Program-made: the position numbers and the translations under genes | The notes under the pieces: generated by a model | Seen by the model: only the letters and a program-made list of their open reading frames with translations | What the model was told of the DNA's origin: nothing | The model's database searches: none | NCBI RefSeq assembly: GCF_023278365.1 | Contig: NZ_CP075338.1 | Location: 2,604,001-2,668,000 of the forward strand | Reading direction: 5' to 3' | Source: Epilithonimonas zeae | GTDB taxonomy: Bacteria; Bacteroidota; Bacteroidia; Flavobacteriales; Weeksellaceae | Length of the DNA stretch: 64,000 nucleotides | Part shown: positions 23,514 to 32,379 of the stretch, in pieces | Numbering within the stretch: position 1 is the first letter of the stretch | Layout of the letters: the number at the start of each line of letters is the position of its first letter

Positions 23514-23873
23514 ATGAACAAAGTAAATTTAGCAGAAAAGTTTCAGCTGTTTTCAGAATACTGGTCGCCAAAAATAGTAGGAGAACTTAATGGGCAACAA
23601 GTAAAGCTGGCAAAATTCAAAGGCGAATTTGTCTGGCATAAACACGATAATGAAGACGAAATGTTTTTCATTGCTGAAGGAACTTTGAATATTGAATTTC
23701 GTGATAAAACAATCACACTGAATAAAGGAGAATTTTTAATCATTCCGAAAGGAGTAGAACACAAACCTGTTGCTGAAAACGAGGTTTTGGTAATGTTGTT
23801 TGAGCCTGCGACAACACTTAATACAGGAAATACAGAAAACGACTTGACTAAACATCAGTTGAATTGGATATAA
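23514..23873 (+). CDS. Cupin-domain protein within the suf operon
   Basis: The 119-residue single cupin has a metal-site motif FVWHKHDNEDEMFFIAEG near 40-57 (two His, one Glu) and the second motif GVEHKPVAENE with the third His. The substrate is unknown. It sits 4 nt after sufC and 7 nt before sufD, so it is clearly part of the same transcript. It might bind iron or a small thiol, but that is only inference from position. Confidence 0.82.
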   Translation: MNKVNLAEKFQLFSEYWSPKIVGELNGQQVKLAKFKGEFVWHKHDNEDEMFFIAEGTLNIEFRDKTITLNKGEFLIIPKGVEHKPVAENEVLVMLFEPATTLNTGNTENDLTKHQLNWI

Positions 23874-23880
23874 ATAAAAA

Positions 23881-25188
23881 ATGAGTTTACAAGAACAAAC
23901 TATAAATAATCACACTTCATTTTTAGAAACGCTTCGTCATTCTTTTTTGAACGAAGAGAGAAAAACTGCGCTTCAGAAATTCGAAGCGAAAGGTTTTCCT
24001 ACCAAAAAAGATGAAGAATACAAATACACGAATCTGAAGGAAATCACGGAAAAAAATTACAATTTTTTCCCTTCAGAAGCTCATCATATTACCAAAGAGC
24101 AATTGGATGAATTGCATTTGGGCGAAGAACATTTTGATTGGATTGTGTTCATCAATGGGAAACTTCACAAAGAATATTCTAACATTTCGATTGAAAATGC
24201 AGAATTCTTAACCTTGAACGAAGCTCTCAATGATTCAGCCAAAAAAGAAACTTTCAACCAATATTTCAATACGATTGCGAGCCAGGATTTAGCGTTTACC
24301 AACCTGAATCTAGCTTATTTCAACGAAGGTTTTTTCTTGAAAGTACCTAAAAACATTGTTATCGAAAAACCGATTCACGTTTTTTATATCTCTGACAGTC
24401 AGGAAGAAAACACTTTCTACAACACAAGAAATCTTCTGATTGTAGAAGCTGGTGCAAAAGTAGAAGTGATTGAAAGCCATCACAATTTTGACGATTCTTT
24501 CGTTTTCACTAATTCTGTGACGGAGATTTTCACTTACCAAAATGCAAAAGCAGACTGGCACAAATTACAGAATGACAGTGATACATCTTACCTTGTAGAC
24601 CACACATTTGCGAAACAGGAAAGAGACAGTTTAACGACTGTGAACACATTCTCTTTCGGAGGGAAATTGGTTCGTAACAATCTGGATTTCATCCACAACG
24701 GAGAAAATATCAATTCCTTTATGAACGGTATCACGATTATTGGGAAAGACCAATTGGTAGACCACCACACCGCTGTTCATCACAATACACCAAACTGCGA
24801 ATCTTACCAGAATTATAAAGGAATTTTCAAGGACAAATCACACGGTGTTTTCAATGGAAAAGTGTTTGTGAACAAGATTGCTCAGAAAACCAACGCTTAT
24901 CAGCAGAACAACAACATTTTGCTGGACGAAGGCGCAACGATTGATACAAAACCTCAGCTGGAGATTTTCGCAGATGATGTCAAATGTTCGCACGGCTGTA
25001 CCGTTGGACAGCTGAACGAAGATGCGATGTTCTACCTTAGAGCTCGTGGAATTTCCAAGAAAGAAGCAAGAGCATTATTGCTTTATGCTTTCGCCAACGA
25101 TGCGATGCAGAATATTGACATTGAGCCACTCAAAGTAAAAGTTTCCAAACTTCTGGCAGAAAAACTGGAAGTCCAAATGGAATTCTAA
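23881..25188 (+). CDS. sufD: SufD scaffold subunit
   Basis: The 435-residue SufD partners SufB and SufC in Fe-S cluster assembly. Typical segments are KKDEEYKYTNLKEI near 42-55, a central beta-helix, and DDVKCSHGCTVGQLNEDAMFYL near 367-388 (quoted over family-conserved positions), then YLRARGISKKEARALLL. It closes the operon here: a terminator follows and no sufS or sufE gene is seen downstream, so the cysteine desulfurase must be encoded elsewhere. Confidence 0.93.
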   Translation: MSLQEQTINNHTSFLETLRHSFLNEERKTALQKFEAKGFPTKKDEEYKYTNLKEITEKNYNFFPSEAHHITKEQLDELHLGEEHFDWIVFINGKLHKEYSNISIENAEFLTLNEALNDSAKKETFNQYFNTIASQDLAFTNLNLAYFNEGFFLKVPKNIVIEKPIHVFYISDSQEENTFYNTRNLLIVEAGAKVEVIESHHNFDDSFVFTNSVTEIFTYQNAKADWHKLQNDSDTSYLVDHTFAKQERDSLTTVNTFSFGGKLVRNNLDFIHNGENINSFMNGITIIGKDQLVDHHTAVHHNTPNCESYQNYKGIFKDKSHGVFNGKVFVNKIAQKTNAYQQNNNILLDEGATIDTKPQLEIFADDVKCSHGCTVGQLNEDAMFYLRARGISKKEARALLLYAFANDAMQNIDIEPLKVKVSKLLAEKLEVQMEF

Positions 25189-25195
25189 ATAAAGT

Positions 25196-25225
25196 AAATC
25201 GCATCTCAATCAGGTGCGATTTTTT
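25196..25225 (+). terminator. Terminator after sufD
   Basis: AAATCGCA (25196-25203) pairs with TGCGATTT (25215-25222), followed by a T-run. Confidence 0.8.
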
Positions 25226-25227
25226 AT

Positions 25228-25325
25228 GGGCGGACATTTCGCGCTATCCACTCATACTCCTCACTCGGCGGCTCCACTGCGTTCCGCCGCCTCGCTGCGG
25301 GGTAACCGTTACTATCACGGCCGCA
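25228..25325. repeat. GC-rich intergenic repeat-like element
   Basis: This 98-nt block is far richer in G+C than its surroundings. It contains the hairpin GGCGG (25267-25271) with CCGCC (25284-25288) and is bounded by GGGCGG and GGCCGC. It includes GGGTAACCGTTACTATC. No coding frame fits. It resembles the GC-rich intergenic repeats common in Flavobacteriia genomes, but only one copy lies in this window. Confidence 0.55.
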
Positions 25326-25337
25326 GATACAACTTCT

Positions 25338-25369
25338 TTTGAAATATTTGTCGTTAAATTGTAAATTTG
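25338..25369 (+). promoter_or_regulatory. Promoter for the HExxH protein-csaA pair
   Basis: TTTG (25338-25341) and TAAATTTG (25362-25369) are separated by 20 nt, a full consensus promoter 32 nt before the ATG. Confidence 0.7.
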
Positions 25370-25401
25370 AATCATCGCATAACAATTATATTTCAACACA
25401 A

Positions 25402-25929
25402 ATGAACAACGAACAATTACAATTCAATCTCAACGCTTACAAAGAAACCGGCGAAATCTTGGACGCCGCAAGATTCCTCATTCACGAATTTGATTTGGAT
25501 GACGAGAACTTTTTAGGATTTGGTTTTCGGGAAGAATTAGAAAAGAATTCGGTTTTATTAACTGCCAATGGCGAAATCGGGGAAATGCAGGAAGTTTTGA
25601 TCCCAAGAAATCTTTTCGATTTTGATTTGATATTAGTTCTTAATCTGCTTGCTCACGAGATGCTGCACGTTCGTCAGAAATCACCAAAAATGATGATTAT
25701 GGATAAAAACGAACGTGAATGGCAAGCTTACTACGAAATGTTATTTCATAACAATTTTCCCCAGATTCCGGAACTTTCCGATTATTACAAAACCTTCTTC
25801 GGCGAGAAGGCTTTGATTTATTACGGAAGAATGGGCGAAGGGAGTGAATTGCAACAGAAATATGCTGAGCAGAAAATTCAATTAGAAGCACTTTTGCAAG
25901 ACATTAAAAATAAAACCAATCAACAATGA
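25402..25929 (+). CDS. Uncharacterised protein with HExxH motif
   Basis: The start is placed at ATG 25402 (175 residues); the longer frame from 25339 would include the promoter. The protein contains LLAHEMLHVRQ near 83-93, a zinc-metallopeptidase HExxH signature, and NEREWQAYYEMLF about 15 residues later, which could supply a third ligand. No signal peptide is seen. It is an uncharacterised family of small metallopeptidase-like proteins; activity is not proven. The last 4 nt overlap csaA (ATGA), so the two are translationally coupled. Confidence 0.7.
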   Translation: MNNEQLQFNLNAYKETGEILDAARFLIHEFDLDDENFLGFGFREELEKNSVLLTANGEIGEMQEVLIPRNLFDFDLILVLNLLAHEMLHVRQKSPKMMIMDKNEREWQAYYEMLFHNNFPQIPELSDYYKTFFGEKALIYYGRMGEGSELQQKYAEQKIQLEALLQDIKNKTNQQ

Positions 25930-26270
25930 CAAAACCTGAAATATCCTGGAACGATTTTGAGAAAATCGACATTAGAGTTGGAACCATTATTTCCGTGAAT
26001 GATTTAGAAAAAGCCAGAAATCCTTCTTATCAATTGGAAATCGATTTTGGAGATTTAGGTATTAGAAAATCTTCTGCACAAATCACTGCTTTATATCAAA
26101 AAGAAGATTTAATCGGAAAACAGATTCTCGCTGTAGTTAATTTCCCAAAGAAACAAATCGCCAACTTTTTTAGCGAATGTCTTGTTCTGGGAGTTTATGG
26201 CGACAATAAGAGTGAAGTGACTTTATTGAGTCCGAGTTTGCCTGTTAAGAACGGATTGGAAGTCGGGTAA
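25926..26270 (+). CDS. csaA: tRNA-binding / export-related chaperone CsaA
   Basis: The 114-residue protein is a complete CsaA-type OB-fold: DFEKIDIRVGTI near 11-22, KARNPSYQLEIDFG, SSAQITALY, then VVNFPKKQI and LGVYGD. The fold is shared with the anticodon-arm-binding domain of methionyl-tRNA synthetase. CsaA homologues bind tRNA-like ligands and have been linked to protein export. It is coupled to the upstream HExxH protein by a 4-nt overlap. Confidence 0.88.
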   Translation: MTKPEISWNDFEKIDIRVGTIISVNDLEKARNPSYQLEIDFGDLGIRKSSAQITALYQKEDLIGKQILAVVNFPKKQIANFFSECLVLGVYGDNKSEVTLLSPSLPVKNGLEVG

Positions 26271-26291
26271 AATTCAATTAAAATCAAAAAT

Positions 26292-26636
26292 TTATTTGAT
26301 ATAAGTCTTCACTTCATCAAGAATATTGAATATCAATTCCATTGGTAAATCTTCGTCCATGTTCAGGAGCAAAATTTTGAACTTTTTCCGGCCTTCGGAT
26401 AAGAGTTCAGGATAATCGACTCTGTCGCCGTGATAAAAACTGAGATAATGCTTCTGATGCTGTTTGCTGTAATAGAAATAGCAGAGCATTTTCTTTTTGT
26501 ATTTCAAGAAAGGAAGTCCAAAACTGAACGTTTCGGTTATCAATTCATCAGAATTTAAAATCTTCTCTCGGATAAACAAAAGCGCACTTCTCGCAGGTTC
26601 ATCAATCCGATAAAAATATTCCTGAATTGGATTCAT
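26292..26636 (-). CDS. DUF1801 (YdhG-like) protein
   Basis: The 114-residue protein fits the small DUF1801 fold: an N-terminal helix YFYRIDEPARSALLFIREK, then ETFSFGLPFLKYKKKMLCYFYY with the family's aromatic strand pattern, and GRKKFKILLL later. Function unknown. Its ATG overlaps the stop of the ABC exporter by one base (TAATG), so it is co-translated with it although nothing suggests a shared task. Confidence 0.75.
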   Translation of the reverse strand: MNPIQEYFYRIDEPARSALLFIREKILNSDELITETFSFGLPFLKYKKKMLCYFYYSKQHQKHYLSFYHGDRVDYPELLSEGRKKFKILLLNMDEDLPMELIFNILDEVKTYIK

Positions 26637-28474
26637 TAATCAAAATTCTGAAGCTCAACCAGCTTTCTATAAGTGCCGTCTTTTTCCATCAATTCATGGT
26701 GAGAACCTTGCTCTATGATATCGCCTTTTTCCATCACAACAATATGATCAGCCTTCTGAATGGTCGATAATCTGTGAGCAATAACCAAAGATGTTCTGTT
26801 CTCCATCATTTTTTCCAATGCGTCCTGAACATATCTTTCAGATTCTGTATCTAGGGCAGAAGTTGCTTCGTCCAGAATCATAATTGGCGGATTTTTCAGA
26901 ACTGCTCTTGCGATGGAAACACGTTGTTTTTGACCACCCGAAAGTTTGTTTCCATCATCGCCAATATTGGTATAATAACCTTCCGGAAGTTGAGAGATAA
27001 AATCGTGAGCATTGGCAATTTTAGCTGCCTCTATGATTTCTTCTTCAGTAGCATTTGGATTACCCATCAGGATATTGTTGTAAACCGAATCGTTGAACAA
27101 AACAGATTCTTGAGTTACCATTCCCAGAAGTTTCCGATAATCTGTCAGTTTTAGATTTTTGATGTTGTGACCGTCGATTAAAATTTCGCCTTCGGAAACG
27201 TCATAGAATCTTGCTAATAGATTAGCAATCGTAGTTTTTCCACTGCCGGATTGTCCAACTAAAGCTACTGTTTTTCCTTTTGGCAACGTAATCGAAACGT
27301 TTTTTAGAATTAGATTTGATTTCTCGTAATAGAAACCAATATTTTTAAATTCAATTTTATCATTTAATTCAGAAATAGATGTAGGGTTTGGAACTTCATC
27401 AACCTTCAAGTCGTAATCTAAAACTTCAGAAACCCTTTCTAAACTAGCCATTCCACCCTGGATTGCAGAAATAGCATTCGACAATCGTTTCGCAGGGTCC
27501 AAAACCTGAAAGAAAACTCCGATGAATGCTAGAAAAGTTGCAGGATCTTTGTTGGTTCCATTAATAATCTCAGTTCCTGCATAATAGGTGATAATCAACA
27601 TTGTTACAGACCCAAGAAATTCACTCATTGGGGAAGCTAATTCTCTTCTTCTGCTCATAGAAACAGCGTGGTGTTGCCATTGATCGGTTGTTTTATTGAA
27701 TCGGTTTTTCAGGATTTTATCGGCATTGAAAATCTTAATCACTTTTGAAGATTTCAAGGTTTCATCAACCAAAGAAAAAAGATTTCCCAATTCTTCCTGA
27801 GCAAATCTCGCCTGTTTTTTCAAGCTCTTTCCAACCCAAGAAATAATCCATCCCATTATTGGAAATACTACTAATGAGAATAAAGTCAATTTTGGAGATA
27901 AAAGAAATAATGCTGTCAATGAAGAAATAATCATAAAAGGCGAATTCACGATATCCACCAAAGATCCCATAATTCCACCTTCTACCGCGCCGATGTCATT
28001 GGAGATTCTCGACATCATATCCCCTTTTCTCTGTTCTGTGAAAAAAGAAACAGGTAATTTCAGGAACTTATCGTACATCAAAGTCCGAAGGTCTCTAGTA
28101 ATTCCCACACGGTAATTCACTAAAAGATAAGAACCTAAATATCTGAAAATATTTCTCAGCAAAAAGGCAACTGCAGTAATAGAACACAGAACTGCCAGAA
28201 CTTTGATTCCGCCATGTTCATCCATATTAATTTGAATGGTGTAATACGCCCAGTCTTTGACATAACCGAAATAATCTGCAATTCTGCCACTCCAAACTGG
28301 TACTTTCGAAGTATCCACTCTGTCCACTGTACCGAACATCACACTAAGAATAGGAAGCAAAGTTCCAATGGAAGCAATCTGAAGAAGAGAATAAAGAATA
28401 TTGAAAAACATACTGCCCCACAGGAATTTTTGATGTGGTTTGGCAATACTGATGATGCGTTGAAATGGTTTCAT
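26636..28474 (-). CDS. MsbA-like ABC exporter (fused permease and ATPase)
   Basis: The 612-residue half-transporter has an N-terminal six-helix transmembrane domain (about 1-330) and an ATPase domain. Visible are Walker A LVGQSGSGKTTIA, the signature LSGGQKQRVSIARA, Walker B PIMILDEATSALD, and the switch histidine in VIAHRLSTI. The layout matches lipid A/lipid or drug exporters that work as homodimers in the inner membrane. The substrate cannot be read from sequence; MsbA function is plausible because the cell makes LPS. Confidence 0.87.
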   Translation of the reverse strand: MKPFQRIISIAKPHQKFLWGSMFFNILYSLLQIASIGTLLPILSVMFGTVDRVDTSKVPVWSGRIADYFGYVKDWAYYTIQINMDEHGGIKVLAVLCSITAVAFLLRNIFRYLGSYLLVNYRVGITRDLRTLMYDKFLKLPVSFFTEQRKGDMMSRISNDIGAVEGGIMGSLVDIVNSPFMIISSLTALFLLSPKLTLFSLVVFPIMGWIISWVGKSLKKQARFAQEELGNLFSLVDETLKSSKVIKIFNADKILKNRFNKTTDQWQHHAVSMSRRRELASPMSEFLGSVTMLIITYYAGTEIINGTNKDPATFLAFIGVFFQVLDPAKRLSNAISAIQGGMASLERVSEVLDYDLKVDEVPNPTSISELNDKIEFKNIGFYYEKSNLILKNVSITLPKGKTVALVGQSGSGKTTIANLLARFYDVSEGEILIDGHNIKNLKLTDYRKLLGMVTQESVLFNDSVYNNILMGNPNATEEEIIEAAKIANAHDFISQLPEGYYTNIGDDGNKLSGGQKQRVSIARAVLKNPPIMILDEATSALDTESERYVQDALEKMMENRTSLVIAHRLSTIQKADHIVVMEKGDIIEQGSHHELMEKDGTYRKLVELQNFD

Positions 28475-28531
28475 TCAAAAAAATTGGAAATGCAAAATTA
28501 CGGAAAATAAATAGCTTAGCTTATGAAGACG

Positions 28532-29458
28532 TTAGAAATCGTATTTTACTTTGTCATTGTATTTGGGGATGAAGTTTTTGGTATTCAGTTTTTCGATTGT
28601 TTTTGCGAAGTTGTTGATGATATTCGTCAAATTATCGGCATCTACAATATTAATATCGTCATTCACAGCGTGATAATGAAAAGCCTTGTTCATATCAACG
28701 GTTGAAATAGAATGTGCAATGATTTTCTTTTTGACGAAATTCACATTGTCTGAACGGTAAAACAATTGCTGACCTTGATATGGGTCAGGATAAACTTTCA
28801 AACCGTTGACTGCATTAGTATTAATCAATTCATCAAAATCTGAAAACTCGTCGCCCGTCATGAAAACTGCATTCTTACCAAATTGAGATTCCGTTGCCAA
28901 CATTTCAAAATTGAAAAGTGCTTTGATATTATTGAAAACTGGATTCAATTTTTCATTTTCCGCCAAAGCTTTTGAACCAATCAATCCAATCTCTTCTGCA
29001 TTGAAAGCCATAAAAACCATTGAATAATCTGTCTTTTTATCTTTGAAATAATCTGCCAAACCGATTACTGTAGCTACTCCACTTGCATCGTCATCAGCGC
29101 CGTTATAGATGTTATCACCTGCTTTATTATTGGTCCCAATATGATCAAAATGAGCCGAATAAGCCAAACTTTGTTCCGATTTTCCTTTCTTAACTCCACA
29201 AACATTATAACCTTTTTGTCCTTTATATTCGAATTGAATCAGATAAGAATCGCCAACACAATAATCTAAATTATTTTTTTTGAATTCCTGAGCGATGTAT
29301 TCTGCCGCTTTATCATTTTCTGGTGTTCCGAACTTTCTGCCTTTCATTTCGTCTGAAGCTAAAGTCGAAACAATATTTACAATTCTTTCTTTGGAAATAT
29401 CCTGAGCAAAAGACAGAAACGATTGAGCAATTAAAACAATGGAGATCACTTTTTTCAT
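28532..29458 (-). CDS. Secreted M28-family zinc aminopeptidase
   Basis: The 308-residue protein has a signal peptide (SIVLIAQSFLSFAQ) and the M28 metal-binding set: YSAHFDHIG (His and nearby Asp), NGADDDASG, then FMAFNAEEIGLIGS with the catalytic Glu and a metal-binding Glu. An RSDNVNF segment and a C-terminal SISTVDMNKAFHYHAVNDD supply the remaining ligands. It should cleave N-terminal residues from peptides in the periplasm or medium. Single gene; a minus-strand DUF4293 gene with its own terminator lies upstream. Confidence 0.88.
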   Translation of the reverse strand: MKKVISIVLIAQSFLSFAQDISKERIVNIVSTLASDEMKGRKFGTPENDKAAEYIAQEFKKNNLDYCVGDSYLIQFEYKGQKGYNVCGVKKGKSEQSLAYSAHFDHIGTNNKAGDNIYNGADDDASGVATVIGLADYFKDKKTDYSMVFMAFNAEEIGLIGSKALAENEKLNPVFNNIKALFNFEMLATESQFGKNAVFMTGDEFSDFDELINTNAVNGLKVYPDPYQGQQLFYRSDNVNFVKKKIIAHSISTVDMNKAFHYHAVNDDINIVDADNLTNIINNFAKTIEKLNTKNFIPKYNDKVKYDF

Positions 29459-29551
29459 AGTTAAATTGATTTATTAAGAATTATAAGTACCATAATTATA
29501 CTTTTTGTTACTAATGCTCTAAAGTTAAAGATATAATTCTTACCAATAAAA

Positions 29552-29575
29552 AACAGCTTCCAAAAGGAAGCTGTT
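29552..29575 (-). terminator. Terminator after the DUF4293 gene
   Basis: AACAGCTTCC and GGAAGCTGTT form a 10-bp stem with a 4-nt loop; on the minus strand a run of T follows directly. Confidence 0.87.
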
Positions 29576-29600
29576 CTCACTCAAAAAAATCGTCGTAAGC

Positions 29601-29990
29601 CTATCGAAGTCTGTCTACAGATTTTACGAGCCTCTCATCTTTTCTGATGTAAACATTTGCTAAAAGCAAACATATCACCGAAATAAATGGAAAAATTGGC
29701 TCAATACCCTTCTCAGGAAACTGAATTCCTCCGGATAAATTTAGTAACCAGTAAATCAAAAGACCAACCAACAAAGCGTTTATAATAAGGCTGAGGTTAT
29801 TCAGCAATATTTGTCTTTTTCTGTTTTTGAAACTAAAAACACTTAGCAATCCTATTAATATCAATATAACAGTAGAAACATTGATTGTCAGGCTGCCACC
29901 CAATATATCCAAATCCTGCGCTGTAAGATTAAGGAACACTGCTCCTAGAACAGACAAGATAATCCAGATGGTTTGTATTCTTTGTAACAT
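29601..29990 (-). CDS. DUF4293 membrane protein
   Basis: The 129-residue protein has four predicted transmembrane segments (about 5-25, 36-54, 62-85 and 98-115) and starts MLQRIQTIWI, the typical N-terminus of DUF4293 proteins in Bacteroidetes. Function unknown. It is divergent from rho, an arrangement common in the group, and the two promoters overlap. Confidence 0.8.
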   Translation of the reverse strand: MLQRIQTIWIILSVLGAVFLNLTAQDLDILGGSLTINVSTVILILIGLLSVFSFKNRKRQILLNNLSLIINALLVGLLIYWLLNLSGGIQFPEKGIEPIFPFISVICLLLANVYIRKDERLVKSVDRLR

Positions 29991-30031
29991 ATTTATTATA
30001 AATCCTTTATAAAAAAGGTTAAAATAGATTG

Positions 30032-30062
30032 CAAAAATAAAATAATTTTTGCGTAATTCAAA
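30032..30062 (-). promoter_or_regulatory. Promoter of the DUF4293 gene
   Basis: On the minus strand TATTTTTG (30032-30039) and TTTG (30059-30062) stand 19 nt apart. The region overlaps the divergent rho promoter. Confidence 0.65.
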
Positions 30063-30078
30063 AATTAATGTAGATTTG
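30048..30078 (+). promoter_or_regulatory. rho promoter
   Basis: TTTG (30048-30051) and TAGATTTG (30071-30078) are 19 nt apart, an ideal match. The 85-nt leader contains an imperfect hairpin (AATGA-AACC / GGTT-TCATT, 30099-30122), a candidate for autoregulation. Confidence 0.75.
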
Positions 30079-30163
30079 CATTGTAATCACTCAATAAAAA
30101 TGATAACCTCCTGGTTTTCATTCTTACTTATACACAAATAAAAATTACCTTTTACGTATTTAT

Positions 30164-31942
30164 ATGTTTAATATTGAAACGCTACGGTCAAAATCCGATG
30201 AGGAATTGGCTCAACTTTCTAAAGATTTAGGCGTTAAATTGGCAAAGAAAAGCTCTCCGGAAGACACTGTTTTCGCAATTCTGGACTATCAGGCTTCTAA
30301 TCCAAAAATCATTAAAGATTATCTTAACGCTACTCAAGAGAATATGACGAAAAAAACAGAAGAGAATTCTACGGAAAACGCAGCTCCTGCAAAGAAAAGA
30401 GGCAGGAAGCCCGCAGAGAAACCGAAAGAAGAAAACTCAGTTCCAGCAGAAACTCCTGTTATTGCTGTCACAGAGGAAGCTCCTGCGGCGGTTGTGAAGG
30501 AAGAAGCGAAAGCTCCCAATCCTCCAAAGAAAAAGACACCTAGAGCGAGAATCACTCCAGCGCAGACAGAAGAACAAGTTTCTACAACTCCAGTTTCGAC
30601 TGACGAAACAACCCCAAAGACTGATGAAAAGCCTGAGCAAGAGGAAAGAAAGCCTCAACAAAAGCAACAGCCTAAGCAGCAAAACAATCCGCAGCATCAG
30701 CAAAAGACCAATAATAACAGAGGTCAGCAAAAAACACAAAATCCCAATTCCCAACAACACAACAATCATAAAGAACAATCTGAGGCACAACAGCACGAAG
30801 CTCCAGCTCCAAAGAAGGAATTTAACTTTGATGGAATTGTAACGATAGAAGGTGTTTTGGAAATTCTTCCGGATAACTACGGATTCCTTCGTTCTTCAGA
30901 TTTCAGTTATATCTCTTCTCCAGACGACGTTTACGTTTCTACCAATCAAATCAGAAATTATGGTTTGAAGACCGGAGACACCGTAAAAGGAATCGTGAGA
31001 CTGCCAAAAGAAGGCGAAAAATATTTCTCGCTTCAGAAACCTACAGAAGTTAACGGAAGAGATTTAGCTTTCATCAAAGACAGAGTTGCCTTTGAATATC
31101 TGACACCGCTTTTCCCTCAGGAAAAATTCAATCTGGCGGGTAAAAACTCTACACTTTCTACAAGAATTGTAGACTTGTTTGCGCCAATCGGAAAAGGACA
31201 AAGAGCAATGATTGTTGCACAACCAAAAACCGGTAAAACAATTTTACTAAAAGATATCGCCAACGCCATTTCTGCCAATCATCCAGAAGCTTATATGATG
31301 GTTCTTCTAATCGATGAAAGACCGGAGGAAGTTACGGATATGCAGAGAAGCGTAAATGCGGAGGTTATTGCTTCGACTTTTGATGAAGCGGCTGATAAGC
31401 ACGTAAAAGTTGCTAATTTGGTTTTATCAAAAGCGCAAAGAATGGTAGAATGTGGTCACGATGTTGTCATTCTTTTGGACTCTATCACACGTTTGGCAAG
31501 AGCTTATAATACGGTAACGCCGGCTTCTGGAAAAATCCTTTCCGGAGGTGTGGATGCAAACGCCCTTCATAGACCAAAACGTTTCTTCGGAGCGGCTAGA
31601 AAAATCGAAAATGGAGGTTCTTTAACAATTATCGCAACTGCTTTGATTGATACAGGTTCCAAAATGGACGAAGTAATCTTCGAAGAGTTCAAAGGAACCG
31701 GAAATATGGAATTGCAATTGGATAGAAAGATTGCTAATAAACGTATTTATCCGGCTGTAGATTTAGTGGCTTCCAGTACTAGAAGAGATGATCTTTTGAT
31801 GGACGAAGCGACACAGCAACGTATGTGGATTATGAGAAAATATCTGGCTGATATGAATCCTTTGGAAGCTATGGAATTTGTTCAAAAACAAATCAAAGGC
31901 ACTAGAAATAATGAGGAATTCCTGATGTCTATGAACAGATAA
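30164..31942 (+). CDS. rho: Transcription termination factor Rho with long disordered insert
   Basis: The 592-residue protein has an N-terminal Rho_N domain (about 1-50), then a disordered insert (about 60-220). The insert is first rich in Pro, Lys, Glu and Ala, then in Gln and Asn. The RNA-binding cold-shock-like domain follows (about 222-295, [11 protein letters not shown]), then the hexameric RecA-type motor with Walker A AQPKTGKT (352-359), [12 protein letters not shown], and [10 protein letters not shown]. It ends transcription by unwinding RNA. Length exceeds that of E. coli Rho (419) because of the insert, as in other Bacteroidetes. Rho of Bacteroides thetaiotaomicron forms condensates through such an insert; this is inferred, not shown, here. 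Confidence 0.95.
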   Translation: MFNIETLRSKSDEELAQLSKDLGVKLAKKSSPEDTVFAILDYQASNPKIIKDYLNATQENMTKKTEENSTENAAPAKKRGRKPAEKPKEENSVPAETPVIAVTEEAPAAVVKEEAKAPNPPKKKTPRARITPAQTEEQVSTTPVSTDETTPKTDEKPEQEERKPQQKQQPKQQNNPQHQQKTNNNRGQQKTQNPNSQQHNNHKEQSEAQQHEAPAPKKEFNFDGIVTIEGVLEILPDNYGFLRSSDFSYISSPDDVYVSTNQIRNYGLKTGDTVKGIVRLPKEGEKYFSLQKPTEVNGRDLAFIKDRVAFEYLTPLFPQEKFNLAGKNSTLSTRIVDLFAPIGKGQRAMIVAQPKTGKTILLKDIANAISANHPEAYMMVLLIDERPEEVTDMQRSVNAEVIASTFDEAADKHVKVANLVLSKAQRMVECGHDVVILLDSITRLARAYNTVTPASGKILSGGVDANALHRPKRFFGAARKIENGGSLTIIATALIDTGSKMDEVIFEEFKGTGNMELQLDRKIANKRIYPAVDLVASSTRRDDLLMDEATQQRMWIMRKYLADMNPLEAMEFVQKQIKGTRNNEEFLMSMNR

Positions 31943-31965
31943 TTTGGATTAAATAAAAAAAGCTC

Positions 31966-31983
31966 GGCTCGCAATTGCGAGCC
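31966..31983 (-). terminator. Terminator of the GNAT gene, possibly shared with rho
   Basis: GGCTCGC-AATT-GCGAGCC is a perfect 18-nt palindrome. On the minus strand it is followed by GAGC and a run of seven T, so it mainly serves the minus-strand gene. Confidence 0.8.
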
Positions 31984-32018
31984 GTAACTTTAGTATTACC
32001 AAGGTAATAAATTTATCT

Positions 32019-32312
32019 TTAAGCGACGAAGACGTCTTCTACATCTGGTTTTCTGCTTAGAACTGCGTGGGCATAAGAGCAATGCGCTTTTATCGTCCAT
32101 CCATTTTTTCTGGCAAATTCTACCGATTTCTCTACCAAAGTTTTTCCCAATCCTTTTCCTTCAAATTTTGGAAAAACCATAACATAACTCACGATTAATT
32201 TTTTAAGTTCAGGAACAATAGTATAGGTCAACCTTCCGATCTCTTCCTGATGATTTTTCATTGTAATAAATCCACCATTCCCAGACTTTTTATTTTCGAA
32301 AAGAAGTTCCAT
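32019..32312 (-). CDS. Small GNAT-family N-acetyltransferase (COG2388 type)
   Basis: The 97-residue protein matches the minimal acetyltransferase family: GRLTYTIVPELKKLIVSYVMV, then FPKFEGKGLGKTLVEKSVEFARKNGW, where the acetyl-CoA-binding EGKGLGKTL loop lies near 51-59. The late CSYAHAVLSRKP is typical. The acceptor is unknown. It is convergent with rho. Confidence 0.85.
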   Translation of the reverse strand: MELLFENKKSGNGGFITMKNHQEEIGRLTYTIVPELKKLIVSYVMVFPKFEGKGLGKTLVEKSVEFARKNGWTIKAHCSYAHAVLSRKPDVEDVFVA

Positions 32313-32379
32313 AAAAATTTGTTTTGAAGTTATTAGCTAAAATTATTCCAAAAAATCTGAATTAATAATAAACAGAATG

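Noticed and set aside
25339-25401. N-terminal extension of the HExxH protein
   Set aside because: It overlaps a full consensus promoter and its residues have no family resemblance; the ATG at 25402 is preferred.
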